Assembly (NCBI GenBank): GCA_000751595.1
Contig: CCMH01000006.1
Coordinates: 156,320-220,319 of the forward strand
From: Weeksella massiliensis
GTDB taxonomy: Bacteria; Bacteroidota; Bacteroidia; Flavobacteriales; Weeksellaceae
Direction: 5' to 3'
Length of the DNA: 64,000 nt
The position numbers were made by a program, and so were the translations under genes. The number at the start of each line of letters is the position of its first letter. Within the stretch, counting starts at the first letter, position 1. Shown here in pieces: positions 1 to 8,177 of this stretch. A model generated the notes under the pieces. It saw only the letters and a list, made by a program, of their open reading frames with translations. It was not told where the DNA came from and ran no database searches.

Positions 1-138
1 GAAATCTCTAAAAAATTTATTAATTAACTAAAATTGCGAATATATATTTTGCAAGTAGAAAGCATAATGCAATGCATCTACATATAGGTATACGTAAAAA
101 AGTAGGAAAAGGTTACAAAAAAATAATATAATTTTATT

Positions 139-1080
139 TTAAGCTTGTTTTATGGCCTCTAATATCATGTGCGCAGCTAATTTCGATGTCTGATTATCTC
201 GATCTAAACTCGGATTGACTTCTGCCAAATCGAACAAGCGCAATTTACCCGATTTTGCTATCAACTTCACTAAATATTTCACCTGAAAAGGAGTTAGTCC
301 ATTGATACTCGGTGCGCTAACTCCGGGCGCGTAAGCCACATCAAAAACATCCATATCGAGAGAAAGATAGACAGCATCTACCGAGGTTAGTTTTAGTCGA
401 AGATTGCTCAACATCTGTTCGAAATTGAAATGGATTTCGTCTGCTAAATGATAATTCACTTTCCAGATTTCGGCACGTTTGAAAAGCGCCATCGTATTCC
501 CGTTTTCTTGCACACCAAAGACAGAATAATCGAAGGTACGATTTTCTTCTTCGCAAAATTGATGCATCTCGAAAAAAGGTGTACCCGAAGAAGTTTCGGG
601 ACTTGGGCTACGTAAATCGAAATGCGCATCGATATTGATAATCGCAATATTCTGATAATGTTTCGCAAGGGCTAAATAATTTCCTAAGGCTGTTTCGTGT
701 CCGCCACCGATTACGATTGGTAATTGATTTTTGGATAGGATTTCATCCACCTTATCTATTTGTAGCAATCGTGCACCTTCTAAATCATCATCCAAACAAA
801 GAATGTTTCCGGCATCGGCAATGGATTTTTCGATCGGATTGAAATGCACCGGTAAATTAGCCAGCGCTTTTCGGATCTCGTTCGGAGCTTCAGCGGCACC
901 AACTCGACCTTTATTTCGCTTCACTCCTTCATCCGAACTAAAACCCAACAATACTTGTTTATAAGCTTCTGTTTCTTGGTATTCTTGTACAATTTGATGA
1001 ATTCGGATTCCATCTAAACCATCTTCTTCATCGTTTCGGCCTTGCCAAATTGTAGGATCGAATTTTTGTAGTTCTTTCAT
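139..1080 (-). CDS. hutG: Formimidoylglutamase (arginase/ureohydrolase family)
   Basis: A 313-residue ureohydrolase, the normal length for the family. The binuclear manganese site is visible: GGGHE with His128, NIDAHFD with Asp151, His153 and Asp155, and SLDMDVFD with Asp242 and Asp244. The family cleaves guanidino or formimino groups; this divergent flavobacterial type is usually called formimidoylglutamase, which releases glutamate and formamide from N-formimino-glutamate at the end of histidine degradation. No other hut gene lies in the window, so the exact substrate is inferred from family resemblance; agmatinase or arginase is the alternative. Its ATG overlaps the upstream channel gene stop (ATGA), so the two are translationally coupled. 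The 138 bases beyond its stop, up to the window edge, hold nothing I can support. Confidence 0.8.
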   Translation of the reverse strand: MKELQKFDPTIWQGRNDEEDGLDGIRIHQIVQEYQETEAYKQVLLGFSSDEGVKRNKGRVGAAEAPNEIRKALANLPVHFNPIEKSIADAGNILCLDDDLEGARLLQIDKVDEILSKNQLPIVIGGGHETALGNYLALAKHYQNIAIINIDAHFDLRSPSPETSSGTPFFEMHQFCEEENRTFDYSVFGVQENGNTMALFKRAEIWKVNYHLADEIHFNFEQMLSNLRLKLTSVDAVYLSLDMDVFDVAYAPGVSAPSINGLTPFQVKYLVKLIAKSGKLRLFDLAEVNPSLDRDNQTSKLAAHMILEAIKQA

Positions 1081-1685
1081 TTATAAAACTTAGGGAGTGA
1101 AATATTATAACGCACTGTTAACATCCGAACAAGGACAATAACAGCACCCGAAATTACGAAATTTATGTTACGATTGCAACCAAAAGAATCGAGTACCAAA
1201 TAAAGAACACCACCCAAAACACATGCTGTAGCATAGATTTCTTGCATAAAAATTATGGGGGTTCTACTGATAAGCGCATCGCGCAAGACGCCTCCCATTA
1301 CCGCGGTGAACATTCCCATCAGGACCGAAATAAAATTATTGGCACCAAAACTTTGTGCTTTTTCTAATCCTACAATTGTAAAAAGCGCAATCCCAATCGT
1401 ATCAAAAAGCAGAAGCGTAGTTCGCCAACGCGACAAAACTTTGGTAAAAATTGCGGTGAGAAGAATTCCAGCAAAAACGGCATAGATCAAATTCATGTCT
1501 TCCATCCAAACCAACGGATGACTATCGAGAAACAAATCGCGCAGAGTTCCGCCTCCTATCGCAGTAATAAAGGCGATAAATGTGATCCCAAACCAATCGT
1601 GTTTTTGTCTTTCATCTCCGGCCAAAGCACCCGAAATAGCAAACACTACGGTTCCAAAAAGTTCGAATATATATTGTATGGTCAT
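1077..1685 (-). CDS. Trimeric intracellular cation (TRIC/UPF0126) channel family membrane protein
   Basis: A 202-residue hydrophobic protein with two homologous halves of three transmembrane helices each, as in the YadS/YicG (UPF0126) family. Each half carries the Gly-rich kink followed by Leu-Arg-Asp: IGGGTLRDLF in the first half and MGGVLRDAL in the second. Bacterial TRIC homologues form trimeric potassium-permeable channels in the inner membrane; some relatives have been linked to glycine uptake. It is the first gene of a two-gene operon and its TGA overlaps the hutG ATG. A TAnnTTTG box lies about 40 bases upstream on the minus strand. Confidence 0.85.
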   Translation of the reverse strand: MTIQYIFELFGTVVFAISGALAGDERQKHDWFGITFIAFITAIGGGTLRDLFLDSHPLVWMEDMNLIYAVFAGILLTAIFTKVLSRWRTTLLLFDTIGIALFTIVGLEKAQSFGANNFISVLMGMFTAVMGGVLRDALISRTPIIFMQEIYATACVLGGVLYLVLDSFGCNRNINFVISGAVIVLVRMLTVRYNISLPKFYK

Positions 1686-1725
1686 CTAAAAATTTGCTTA
1701 ATTGACTATTTGTGCATCATTTTTG

Positions 1726-1733
1726 CAAATATA
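1726..1733 (-). promoter_or_regulatory. Putative -7 box (TATATTTG) for the TRIC channel-hutG operon
   Basis: Read on the minus strand the bases are TATATTTG, a perfect match to the Bacteroidota -7 consensus TAnnTTTG, about 40 bases before the channel gene ATG. No clear TTG -33 element is seen at the usual spacing. Confidence 0.5.
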
Positions 1734-1756
1734 AAAATATTGAAGAATAAAAGATT

Positions 1757-2734
1757 TTGAAACAGTTTACAATTGCCTTTTATAATGTTGAGAATTTTTA
1801 TGCTCGACAATTACATCCTACCGACGAAGAATCGTTTATAGTGGGCAATAAACAAAAATGGAATACAAGTCGGTATGCGAAAAAACTCGATCAGGTTTGT
1901 ACGACGCTTCATCATTTAGGCAGACAAGAAACAGGGAGTTCTCCTACTTTTATCGGTTTGGCCGAAGTAGAAAATGCGTTTGTTTTAGAAGATATTGTTT
2001 CTCATCCGCAACTTTTTTCGGATGGGTATGATTATGTTTTTTACGATTCGCTCGATGAACGAAATATCAATGTGGCATTGTTGTACAAAAAAGACGAAAC
2101 CGAAATTCTAGATTCGAAACCGATCCGAGTGGTTTTCCGTAATGCATTGGGAATCCGTTCATACACCCGCGATGTTTTGTGGGTGAAAGCGAAACATTAT
2201 GATGAAATTTTACATCTTTATGTTTTGCACTTACCGTCTAAAAGAGATGGATTGCTCAATCAACACAAGCGATCAAATATCCTGCAAGTCCTGAAAAATG
2301 AATTGGATAGTTTGTACGCAAAAGAACACGAACCCAATGTGGTCATGATGGGAGATTTTAACGACACTCCGAACAATTCTCAACTAATCAATATTCTATC
2401 CACGAAGGCAAATTTACAAGATGTTCGGTCGAATGATTTATTTAATCCGTTTGTGAAAATGATGAATTACGACACAGGAACGATTGTGTACAAAAAACAA
2501 CGCTTGATCTTTGATCAAATGTTATTTTCGAAAAATTTCATAAAAAAAGAATCTTTTTTTCATTGGAATAAATCGCATATTTTTAACCCTAATAAATTCA
2601 TTTTTAATAATTTAAACAACCCATCGCAACCCCAAAACACTTTCAAGGGGAAAAATTATTTTGGAGGTCCGAGCGACCATTTTCCAATTATTAGCATTAT
2701 TAATTATAACTTTGCGTTACGAGACAATACGTAA
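1757..2734 (+). CDS. Endonuclease/exonuclease/phosphatase family protein, probably cytoplasmic
   Basis: A 325-residue DNase I-fold (EEP) enzyme. Its motifs are FYNVENF near the N-terminus (Asn and metal-binding Glu), IGLAEVEN, HLPSKRDG, MGDFNDTP and the terminal SDHFPI. These form the Mg-dependent phosphodiesterase site used by nucleases and phosphatases; the substrate cannot be told. The start is a TTG at 1757, because an in-frame stop (1748-1750) lies just upstream and no ATG is available before the first motif. There is no signal peptide, in contrast to the secreted paralogue at 35205-36407, with which it shares motif order and the Arg-Tyr-Thr-Arg-Asp segment. Confidence 0.82.
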   Translation: MKQFTIAFYNVENFYARQLHPTDEESFIVGNKQKWNTSRYAKKLDQVCTTLHHLGRQETGSSPTFIGLAEVENAFVLEDIVSHPQLFSDGYDYVFYDSLDERNINVALLYKKDETEILDSKPIRVVFRNALGIRSYTRDVLWVKAKHYDEILHLYVLHLPSKRDGLLNQHKRSNILQVLKNELDSLYAKEHEPNVVMMGDFNDTPNNSQLINILSTKANLQDVRSNDLFNPFVKMMNYDTGTIVYKKQRLIFDQMLFSKNFIKKESFFHWNKSHIFNPNKFIFNNLNNPSQPQNTFKGKNYFGGPSDHFPIISIINYNFALRDNT

Positions 2735-2912
2735 ACGAAAGAAATTTCGGGGTAGTTTTTTAGGGTAAAACTCTAAAAATCAACATCCTAAATAAATCAA
2801 AAAATTACTTTCGAAATTGTTTCACAACCAACTTAATAAATTGAAACCGCATTCGACCAAGTTTTTGGTAGGATGAAACCAAAAAGAAAAGATTATTAAG
2901 CAAAGCGATAAA

Positions 2913-3656
2913 ATGACTGTTAAAGATTATTTAGATTCAACCTATTTGAAAACGCCCGAACAAGCCGGAATTTCGAACTCAGAAACGTTGAACAAAGTAC
3001 ACGAAGTTACCCAAGAAGCTATAGACAATGGCTTTTTTGCGGTAATGATTCGGCCCGATTATGTACGGTCGGTACGCGAGTTATTAGATGCACAAGGCTC
3101 TAAAGTGCAACTCGGGACGGTCATCGATTTCCCAGAAGGAACTGCCGAGGTTGATGAAAAATTGCGTGAAGCCCAGAAAGCGATTGCCGATGGTGCAGAT
3201 GAATTGGATTTTGTGATTAACTATAACGCCCTCAAAAAAGGAGATGTAGAAAAAGTGAGCGAAGAAGTAGAATCTTGCACACGTGTTGCGCTACGAGAAG
3301 GAAAAGTTATTAAATGGATTATCGAAACGGCGGCTCTTACCGACCAAGAAATTGTTCGCATTACGCAGTTGATTCGAGATATTGTCCTCGAAAAAATTGG
3401 AGAAGACGTAGCAGACCGTGTTTTTGTGAAATCATCTACCGGATTTTTCGAAACCCCGAATGGTGAACCCAATGGTGCTAATGAGCACGTGATAAAACTG
3501 ATGTTAGATAATGCAGGTCCTCTTCCTGTAAAAGCTTCGGGTGGCGTTCGCTCGTATGAAGAAGCAAAACAGATGATCGACTTGGGCGTAAAACGTATCG
3601 GAACGTCTTCTGCTCTTGCCATTGTAAAAGGTTTACCGAGCAAAGAAGATTATTAA
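2913..3656 (+). CDS. deoC: Deoxyribose-phosphate aldolase
   Basis: A 247-residue class I aldolase that splits 2-deoxyribose-5-phosphate into glyceraldehyde-3-phosphate and acetaldehyde in deoxynucleoside catabolism. The Schiff-base lysine is Lys173 in FVKSSTGF, the catalytic acid-base pair is Asp99 (LDFVIN) with Lys207 (VKASGGVR), and the phosphate-binding loop is RIGTSSAL. It stands alone as a transcription unit, with a 178-base AT-rich gap before it holding only a weak inverted repeat after the preceding stop. A strong hairpin terminator follows. Confidence 0.95.
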   Translation: MTVKDYLDSTYLKTPEQAGISNSETLNKVHEVTQEAIDNGFFAVMIRPDYVRSVRELLDAQGSKVQLGTVIDFPEGTAEVDEKLREAQKAIADGADELDFVINYNALKKGDVEKVSEEVESCTRVALREGKVIKWIIETAALTDQEIVRITQLIRDIVLEKIGEDVADRVFVKSSTGFFETPNGEPNGANEHVIKLMLDNAGPLPVKASGGVRSYEEAKQMIDLGVKRIGTSSALAIVKGLPSKEDY

Positions 3657-3697
3657 TCTCTCCACGATTGATAGATAGCAATCAGCTATTCCACATA

Positions 3698-3728
3698 AAA
3701 AAAGTGCTTCCTCAGGAAGCACTTTTTT
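3698..3728. terminator. Bidirectional rho-independent terminator between deoC and the feo operon
   Basis: Eight-base stem GTGCTTCC/GGAAGCAC (3704-3711 with 3715-3722) and a 3-base TCA loop, flanked by A residues on the left and T residues on the right, so it can end transcription from both sides. The minus-strand gene stop codon is the loop itself. Confidence 0.9.
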
Positions 3729-3882
3729 GTTTGTCTTTCGGTTCTATTGTTGCAGAACAACCACAGCCTTTGCTGCATTGTTTTTTACCTTTCATAGCAT
3801 CTTTTATCATTTTTGCGACATACCAAATGGCAAACACAAAAACGATGGCTATAAAACCATATTGTACATAGATATTCGACAT
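3712..3882 (-). CDS. FeoB-associated Cys-rich membrane protein
   Basis: A 56-residue ORF 19 bases downstream of feoB on the same strand. It begins MSNIYVQYGF, has one transmembrane helix (about residues 8-25), then a Lys-rich turn and a cysteine cluster CSKGCGC (Cys36, Cys40, Cys42), and ends in a polar tail. This matches the FeoB-associated Cys-rich protein family, small single-pass proteins encoded beside feoB in Bacteroidota and Firmicutes and thought to assist ferrous iron transport. The position, topology and cysteine cluster agree. Its stop codon forms the loop of the operon terminator. Confidence 0.85.
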   Translation of the reverse strand: MSNIYVQYGFIAIVFVFAIWYVAKMIKDAMKGKKQCSKGCGCSATIEPKDKQKSAS

Positions 3883-3901
3883 CGTAATTTTTTATTATAA
3901 A

Positions 3902-5992
3902 TTATTTCAATAACTGATAAGCAATCAGCGCCAGGATGTAGGCAATGCCGGTCATTAGCCCAGCTTGCAATAAAGTCCATTTCCAAGAACCGGTTTCTTT
4001 TTTCACAATCGCAATTGTACTCATACACTGCATTGCAAAAGCATAAAACAATAACAACGAAACTCCTGAAGCTAAATTATACGCAGGCTTCCCTGTGTTG
4101 TGATTGATTTCACTTTTCATTCTTTGCAACAAAGTTACTTTTTGTTCTTCGTCCTCGAAATCTTCATTCATACTATAGACCATTGCCATTGTACCCACAA
4201 AAACTTCGCGCGCTGCAAAAGAAGAAATCACACCGATTCCCATCTTCCAATCATATCCTAAAGGTCTGATCGCAGGTTCTATAAAGTGTCCCAATTGTCC
4301 CAAAATAGAATGAGTCACTTGAAAACTTTTTACTTCTCTTTCTAATTCTTCTCCGTTCATGGTAGGATGAGCCGCTTGCACCACTTCTTCTGCATGATAG
4401 AAATCTTTCTTGAAACTGAAATTCGACATTACCCATAAAATAACTGCCATGGATAAGATGATTTTTCCGGCATCGAACACAAAACCCGAAACACTTTCGT
4501 ATACACTTGTGAAAACATTTTTCCAATCGGGCATTTTATAATTTGGTAATTCGATTGCAAAGAAAGAACGATGCGAGGTCGGAATAATTTTATTAAGGAT
4601 AAACGAACTTCCTAACGCACCAACAATTCCTAAAAGATACATCACAAAAAGTGCAATTCCGCGATAATCGAACCAGCCTATTTTCTCTGCCGGAATCACC
4701 AATTCTATGATAATAAGATAAATTGGTAAACGAGCAGAACACGTCATAAACGGCGTTACCAACATCGTTAGCAATCTTTCTTTGGTGTTTTCTATGGTTC
4801 TTGCCGACATCACTGCAGGCACCGCACACGCTATACCAGAAACCAAAGGAACTACACTTTTCCCGCTCATTCCAAAAGGTTTCAAGAAACGATCAGATAG
4901 ATAAACAATTCTACTCATATAACCGGTTTCTTCCATCATGGCAATCAAAAAGAAAAGCAACATAATTTGTGGAATAAATATCACGATTCCACCAATTCCT
5001 GCCACGAAACCATTCCCCATCAAATCAGAAAAAGGTCCTGTTGGTAAGACGCCCGAAAGCCAAGAAATCAACCAAGCAAATCCTTCATCTATTGCATCCA
5101 TAAAAGGCGTTGCCCAAAAATATACGGCCTGAAACATCAGAAACATCACCAAGAAAAAGAATAAATAACCCAATATCGGATGCATCAATATTTTATCTAT
5201 TTTTTCGGTCGTGGTGAGCGATGTTTGCACATGATAATTCACAATTCCGTCGAGTGCCAGATCGAGTTCACGGTTTCTTGCCACAATTTCTTTTACCTGC
5301 AAACGCTTGTAAATAAAATTGTGTTCTCTACGGATATCGTCTATTTTCTGTTGTTGATCATGATTAAGAGCCGGAATCTTTTTTTGTGCCAAATAATGCC
5401 AAGCCAAATAATCATCTTCGAGCTGAAAAGTTGATTTCACCTCCTCTACCACTTTTTTGGTTTCTTCTGGTAGGATAAAATGATGCATCGTTTGGATAGG
5501 ATGATAATGAAAAGCCTCTTTCAACTCATTCAATCCTACACCTTCGCGTGCATTGGTTGTGATGACTTTTGTATCGAGATACGCTTCTAATTTTTCTAAA
5601 TCGATTTCGGCACCTTTCGAGCTCAACTCGTCTATCATATTGATGACAAAAATTGCCGGAACGCCCAATTCTCTTACTTGTTGATAGAGAATTATTGCAC
5701 GTTTCAGGTTAGAAGGTTCTCCTATCACAATTGCCAAATCTGGATAATCAGGATGGTTTTTGTCTTGTAGGATATTGAACACAATTTGCTCGTCAATCGA
5801 ATTTGGATACAAACTATACGTACCGGGCAAATCGATCAATTGGAAGGTTTCTTCGTTGTACGTTACCTTTCCTTCTCGTTTGCTCACCGTTACACCAGGA
5901 TAATTCCCGACTTTATGTCTGAGTTGTGTTAATTGATTGAATAATGAGGTTTTCCCGACATTCGGATTTCCGACAAGTGCGATTTTCTTCAT
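3902..5992 (-). CDS. feoB: Ferrous iron transport protein B
   Basis: A 696-residue GTP-dependent Fe(II) permease of the inner membrane. The N-terminal G domain has the G1 motif GNPNVGKT (residues 8-15), G3 DLPG (54-57) and G4 NMID (118-121), followed by the helical regulatory region and a hydrophobic permease half with paired gate segments (PLVSGIACAVPAVMSAR, and SSFAAREVFVGTMA near the C-terminus). Length is normal. It follows feoA by 8 bases and precedes the small Cys-rich partner by 19 bases, so the three are almost certainly co-transcribed. Confidence 0.96.
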   Translation of the reverse strand: MKKIALVGNPNVGKTSLFNQLTQLRHKVGNYPGVTVSKREGKVTYNEETFQLIDLPGTYSLYPNSIDEQIVFNILQDKNHPDYPDLAIVIGEPSNLKRAIILYQQVRELGVPAIFVINMIDELSSKGAEIDLEKLEAYLDTKVITTNAREGVGLNELKEAFHYHPIQTMHHFILPEETKKVVEEVKSTFQLEDDYLAWHYLAQKKIPALNHDQQQKIDDIRREHNFIYKRLQVKEIVARNRELDLALDGIVNYHVQTSLTTTEKIDKILMHPILGYLFFFLVMFLMFQAVYFWATPFMDAIDEGFAWLISWLSGVLPTGPFSDLMGNGFVAGIGGIVIFIPQIMLLFFLIAMMEETGYMSRIVYLSDRFLKPFGMSGKSVVPLVSGIACAVPAVMSARTIENTKERLLTMLVTPFMTCSARLPIYLIIIELVIPAEKIGWFDYRGIALFVMYLLGIVGALGSSFILNKIIPTSHRSFFAIELPNYKMPDWKNVFTSVYESVSGFVFDAGKIILSMAVILWVMSNFSFKKDFYHAEEVVQAAHPTMNGEELEREVKSFQVTHSILGQLGHFIEPAIRPLGYDWKMGIGVISSFAAREVFVGTMAMVYSMNEDFEDEEQKVTLLQRMKSEINHNTGKPAYNLASGVSLLLFYAFAMQCMSTIAIVKKETGSWKWTLLQAGLMTGIAYILALIAYQLLK

Positions 5993-6000
5993 GATAGGAT

Positions 6001-6234
6001 TTAGATTTTTTCAATCAATAGTGTTTGGGCTTCGGCTTTTCTCAGCGCCAACAACACGTTGTTTCTGGTCAGTTTTATACTGATAAGTCCTCCTAAAGGT
6101 GCTTTGGTTTTCACTTCGATAATGGCACCCGGCGTCAGGCCTAATTCTATATATTTTGGGGCTATATCTAAGTTGTCATCAATCTTGATTCGACCTTTGT
6201 CTCCTACCTTTAAATCTTTGAGTGAAAATTGCAT
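6001..6234 (-). CDS. feoA: Ferrous iron transport protein A (SH3-like)
   Basis: A 77-residue SH3-fold protein (residues LKDLKVGDKGRIK to the C-terminal LRKAEAQTLLIEKI), the usual size for FeoA, a small cytosolic partner required for FeoB activity. It is the first gene of the feo operon, 8 bases before feoB. A TAACTTTG box sits just upstream. No clear Fur box could be picked out by eye. Confidence 0.93.
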   Translation of the reverse strand: MQFSLKDLKVGDKGRIKIDDNLDIAPKYIELGLTPGAIIEVKTKAPLGGLISIKLTRNNVLLALRKAEAQTLLIEKI

Positions 6235-6251
6235 ACTTCAAAATCTTGCGA

Positions 6252-6259
6252 CAAAGTTA
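6252..6259 (-). promoter_or_regulatory. Putative -7 box (TAACTTTG) for feoAB
   Basis: On the minus strand the bases are TAACTTTG, matching TAnnTTTG, 17 bases before the feoA ATG. The -33 element is not obvious. Confidence 0.5.
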
Positions 6260-6330
6260 CTTATTTTTATTTTTTCTAAATAACCCTAAGATCAAAATCA
6301 TATAAATATTTTATTATTCTTGTTGGATGT

Positions 6331-6361
6331 TTGGCAAACGAATAAAAACATCTTATATTTG
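6331..6361 (+). promoter_or_regulatory. Promoter of rplU-rpmA
   Basis: TTG at 6331-6333, a 20-base spacer, then TATATTTG at 6354-6361: a close match to the Bacteroidota housekeeping promoter. The rplU ATG follows 31 bases later, leaving a short leader. Confidence 0.75.
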
Positions 6362-6392
6362 CATCCAAATTTTTAACTAATAATTTATTAAC

Positions 6393-6752
6393 ATGTACGC
6401 AATTGTAGAGATAGCAGGGCTTCAATACAAAGTTGAAAAAGACCAACAATTGTTCGTAAACCGTTTGAAAGGTGAAGCAGGTGACGAGGTAACATTCGAT
6501 CGCGTGTTATTAACTGACAACGGGACTATCGAAGTTGGCGCCCCAGTTATAGACGGAGTTAGCATTACTGCTAAAATCGTTGAACACGTAAAAGGAGACA
6601 AAGTAATCATCTTCAAAAAGAAAAGAAGAAAAGGTTACCAAAAAAGAAACGGACACCGTCAACAATTTACTAAAATTGAAGTAACTGCAATTGGTGGTGC
6701 AAAAGCTGCAAAGAAAACAGCGAAGAAAGCAGAAAAAGAAACTGCTGAATAA
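6393..6752 (+). CDS. rplU: 50S ribosomal protein L21
   Basis: A 119-residue L21 starting MYAIVEIAGLQYKV, with the basic rRNA-binding segment KKKRRKGYQKRNGHRQ about residues 75-91. It has a Lys/Ala/Glu-rich C-terminal extension of about 20 residues, common in Bacteroidota. It lies 32 bases before rpmA in the conserved rplU-rpmA order. Confidence 0.97.
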   Translation: MYAIVEIAGLQYKVEKDQQLFVNRLKGEAGDEVTFDRVLLTDNGTIEVGAPVIDGVSITAKIVEHVKGDKVIIFKKKRRKGYQKRNGHRQQFTKIEVTAIGGAKAAKKTAKKAEKETAE

Positions 6753-6784
6753 TTTTAAGTATTAACCCTAAAAAGTAACTAGAA

Positions 6785-7042
6785 ATGGCACATAAAAAAG
6801 GAGTCGGTAGTTCGAAAAACGGTCGCGAGTCAGAATCGAAACGTTTAGGTGTTAAAATTTTTGGTGGACAATCAGCTATCGCTGGAAACATTATTGTTCG
6901 TCAAAGAGGAACTAAACACCACCCAGGAGACAATGTAGGAATTGGTAAAGACCATACCTTATTTGCCCTTATTGATGGAAAAGTTGTTTTTACTAAAAAA
7001 CGTGATAACAGATCGTATGTTTCTGTTGAGCCAGTAAACTAA
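6785..7042 (+). CDS. rpmA: 50S ribosomal protein L27
   Basis: An 85-residue L27 starting [23 protein letters not shown], with the conserved [15 protein letters not shown] core. The N-terminal tail reaches toward the peptidyl-transferase centre. No Firmicutes-type cleavable N-terminal extension is present. Second gene of the operon, followed by a strong terminator. Confidence 0.98.
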   Translation: MAHKKGVGSSKNGRESESKRLGVKIFGGQSAIAGNIIVRQRGTKHHPGDNVGIGKDHTLFALIDGKVVFTKKRDNRSYVSVEPVN

Positions 7043-7059
7043 AAACAAAGTCATAAAAT

Positions 7060-7090
7060 AAAAAACCACTTCAAACGAAGTGGTTTTTTT
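7060..7090 (+). terminator. Terminator of rplU-rpmA
   Basis: Stem CCACTTC (7066-7072) with GAAGTGG (7077-7083), loop AAAC, A-rich left flank and a T run on the right. Confidence 0.9.
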
Positions 7091-7149
7091 GTTTATCAAC
7101 CTTAGGGTTTGGATTATTTTATCCAACTTTAGGTAATTTTATATGAACT

Positions 7150-7182
7150 AAAAACTCCGAAAGCTATTTCGGAGTTTTTTGT
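7150..7182. terminator. Second hairpin between the convergent rpmA and rluB genes
   Basis: Nine-base stem ACTCCGAAA (7154-7162) with TTTCGGAGT (7167-7175), 4-base loop, flanked by A and T runs. It can serve the minus-strand rluB unit and back up the rpmA terminator. Confidence 0.85.
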
Positions 7183-7213
7183 TTTGCTTATTAAATGCTT
7201 ATTAAGCTATGCA

Positions 7214-8137
7214 TTATACCATTTTCAGGAAGTTGACTTCTTGCGCAGTCAATGCTCGGTATTGACCTTGTCTTAGTTTAGATTTCGTTAAACCAGCAAA
7301 AGAAACGCGGTCTAATTTTTCTACTTGATACCCCAAGCTTTCGAAAATTCTTCGTACAACACGGTTCCAACCAATATGCAATTCTAACCCAACTTCGTTG
7401 TGCGGACGTCCTTCGATAAAACTCACATCATCGACCATCGCTACACCTTCTGGGATCAAACGAATTCCTTTACGGATTTCGGCCATATCTTGTCCGGTCA
7501 ATTTTCTATCCAAAGTTACATGGTAAACTTTTTTTACATCATGGCTCGGATGCGTTAATTTTTTGGTAAGAAAACCGTCATTTGTAAAAAGTAAAACTCC
7601 GGTTGTTTGTCTATCTAATCGTCCTACCGGAAAAATTCTTGCGGTAGTTGCTCCTTCCATCAAATCTAATACTGTCTGACGATTTTTTTCATCTTTCGAC
7701 GTCGTAATGTAACCTTTTGGTTTATTTAGGATGAAATATACATTTTTCTCTGCCGAAATTTTCTTTCCATCAAAACGGACTTCATCTGTTGGTTGCACTT
7801 TGTATCCCATTTCGGTAATCACTTCACCGTTTACGGTTACCACGCCCGTCAAAATAAGTTCATCGGCTTCTCGGCGAGATGAAATTCCTGCATTGGCGAT
7901 ATATTTATTGAGACGAATTGTTCCGTCATCTTTTGGCGCAGGTTTCAATTTTTTATTGAAACGATCTTTGTTGTACACATTGTACGCTGCTTTACCTTTA
8001 TAATTTTTAGACGTTCGATTTTCTCCCGATTTGCGGTTATCTCGCCCTTTTGGATTGGTACTTTTGGGATTGTTCTTAGACGAACGATCATTTCCTCGTT
8101 GATTCATATCTCGTAATTTATTAGGACAGTTTACCAT
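7214..8137 (-). CDS. rluB: rRNA large-subunit pseudouridine synthase, RluB/RsuA family
   Basis: A 307-residue enzyme that isomerises uridine in rRNA. After a basic, Asn/Lys-rich N-terminal extension of about 70 residues comes an S4 RNA-binding domain (IRLNKYIANAGISSRREAD, about 74-92), then the synthase domain with the catalytic aspartate in PVGRLDRQTTG (Asp175). RluB (23S) is more likely than RsuA or RluE by domain order, but this cannot be fixed from sequence alone. The ATG at 8137 gives the longest frame; Met11 (8107) is an alternative start. A TAAATTTG box lies upstream. Confidence 0.85.
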   Translation of the reverse strand: MVNCPNKLRDMNQRGNDRSSKNNPKSTNPKGRDNRKSGENRTSKNYKGKAAYNVYNKDRFNKKLKPAPKDDGTIRLNKYIANAGISSRREADELILTGVVTVNGEVITEMGYKVQPTDEVRFDGKKISAEKNVYFILNKPKGYITTSKDEKNRQTVLDLMEGATTARIFPVGRLDRQTTGVLLFTNDGFLTKKLTHPSHDVKKVYHVTLDRKLTGQDMAEIRKGIRLIPEGVAMVDDVSFIEGRPHNEVGLELHIGWNRVVRRIFESLGYQVEKLDRVSFAGLTKSKLRQGQYRALTAQEVNFLKMV

Positions 8138-8159
8138 CCTGCGGACAAACCATCTGCTG

Positions 8160-8167
8160 CAAATTTA
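8160..8167 (-). promoter_or_regulatory. Putative -7 box (TAAATTTG) for rluB
   Basis: The minus strand reads TAAATTTG. It lies 22 bases before the 8137 ATG and 52 before the alternative start at 8107. Confidence 0.55.
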
Positions 8168-8177
8168 CGAGTTTTAT

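Noticed and set aside
614..620. Looking for phage integrase or insertion-sequence ends near the tRNAs and accessory block
   Set aside because: No integrase, transposase, or terminal inverted repeats were recognised anywhere in the window.
3668..3871. Plus-strand ORF opposite the FeoB-associated gene
   Set aside because: It crosses the deoC terminator; the minus-strand frame has the expected helix and cysteine cluster.
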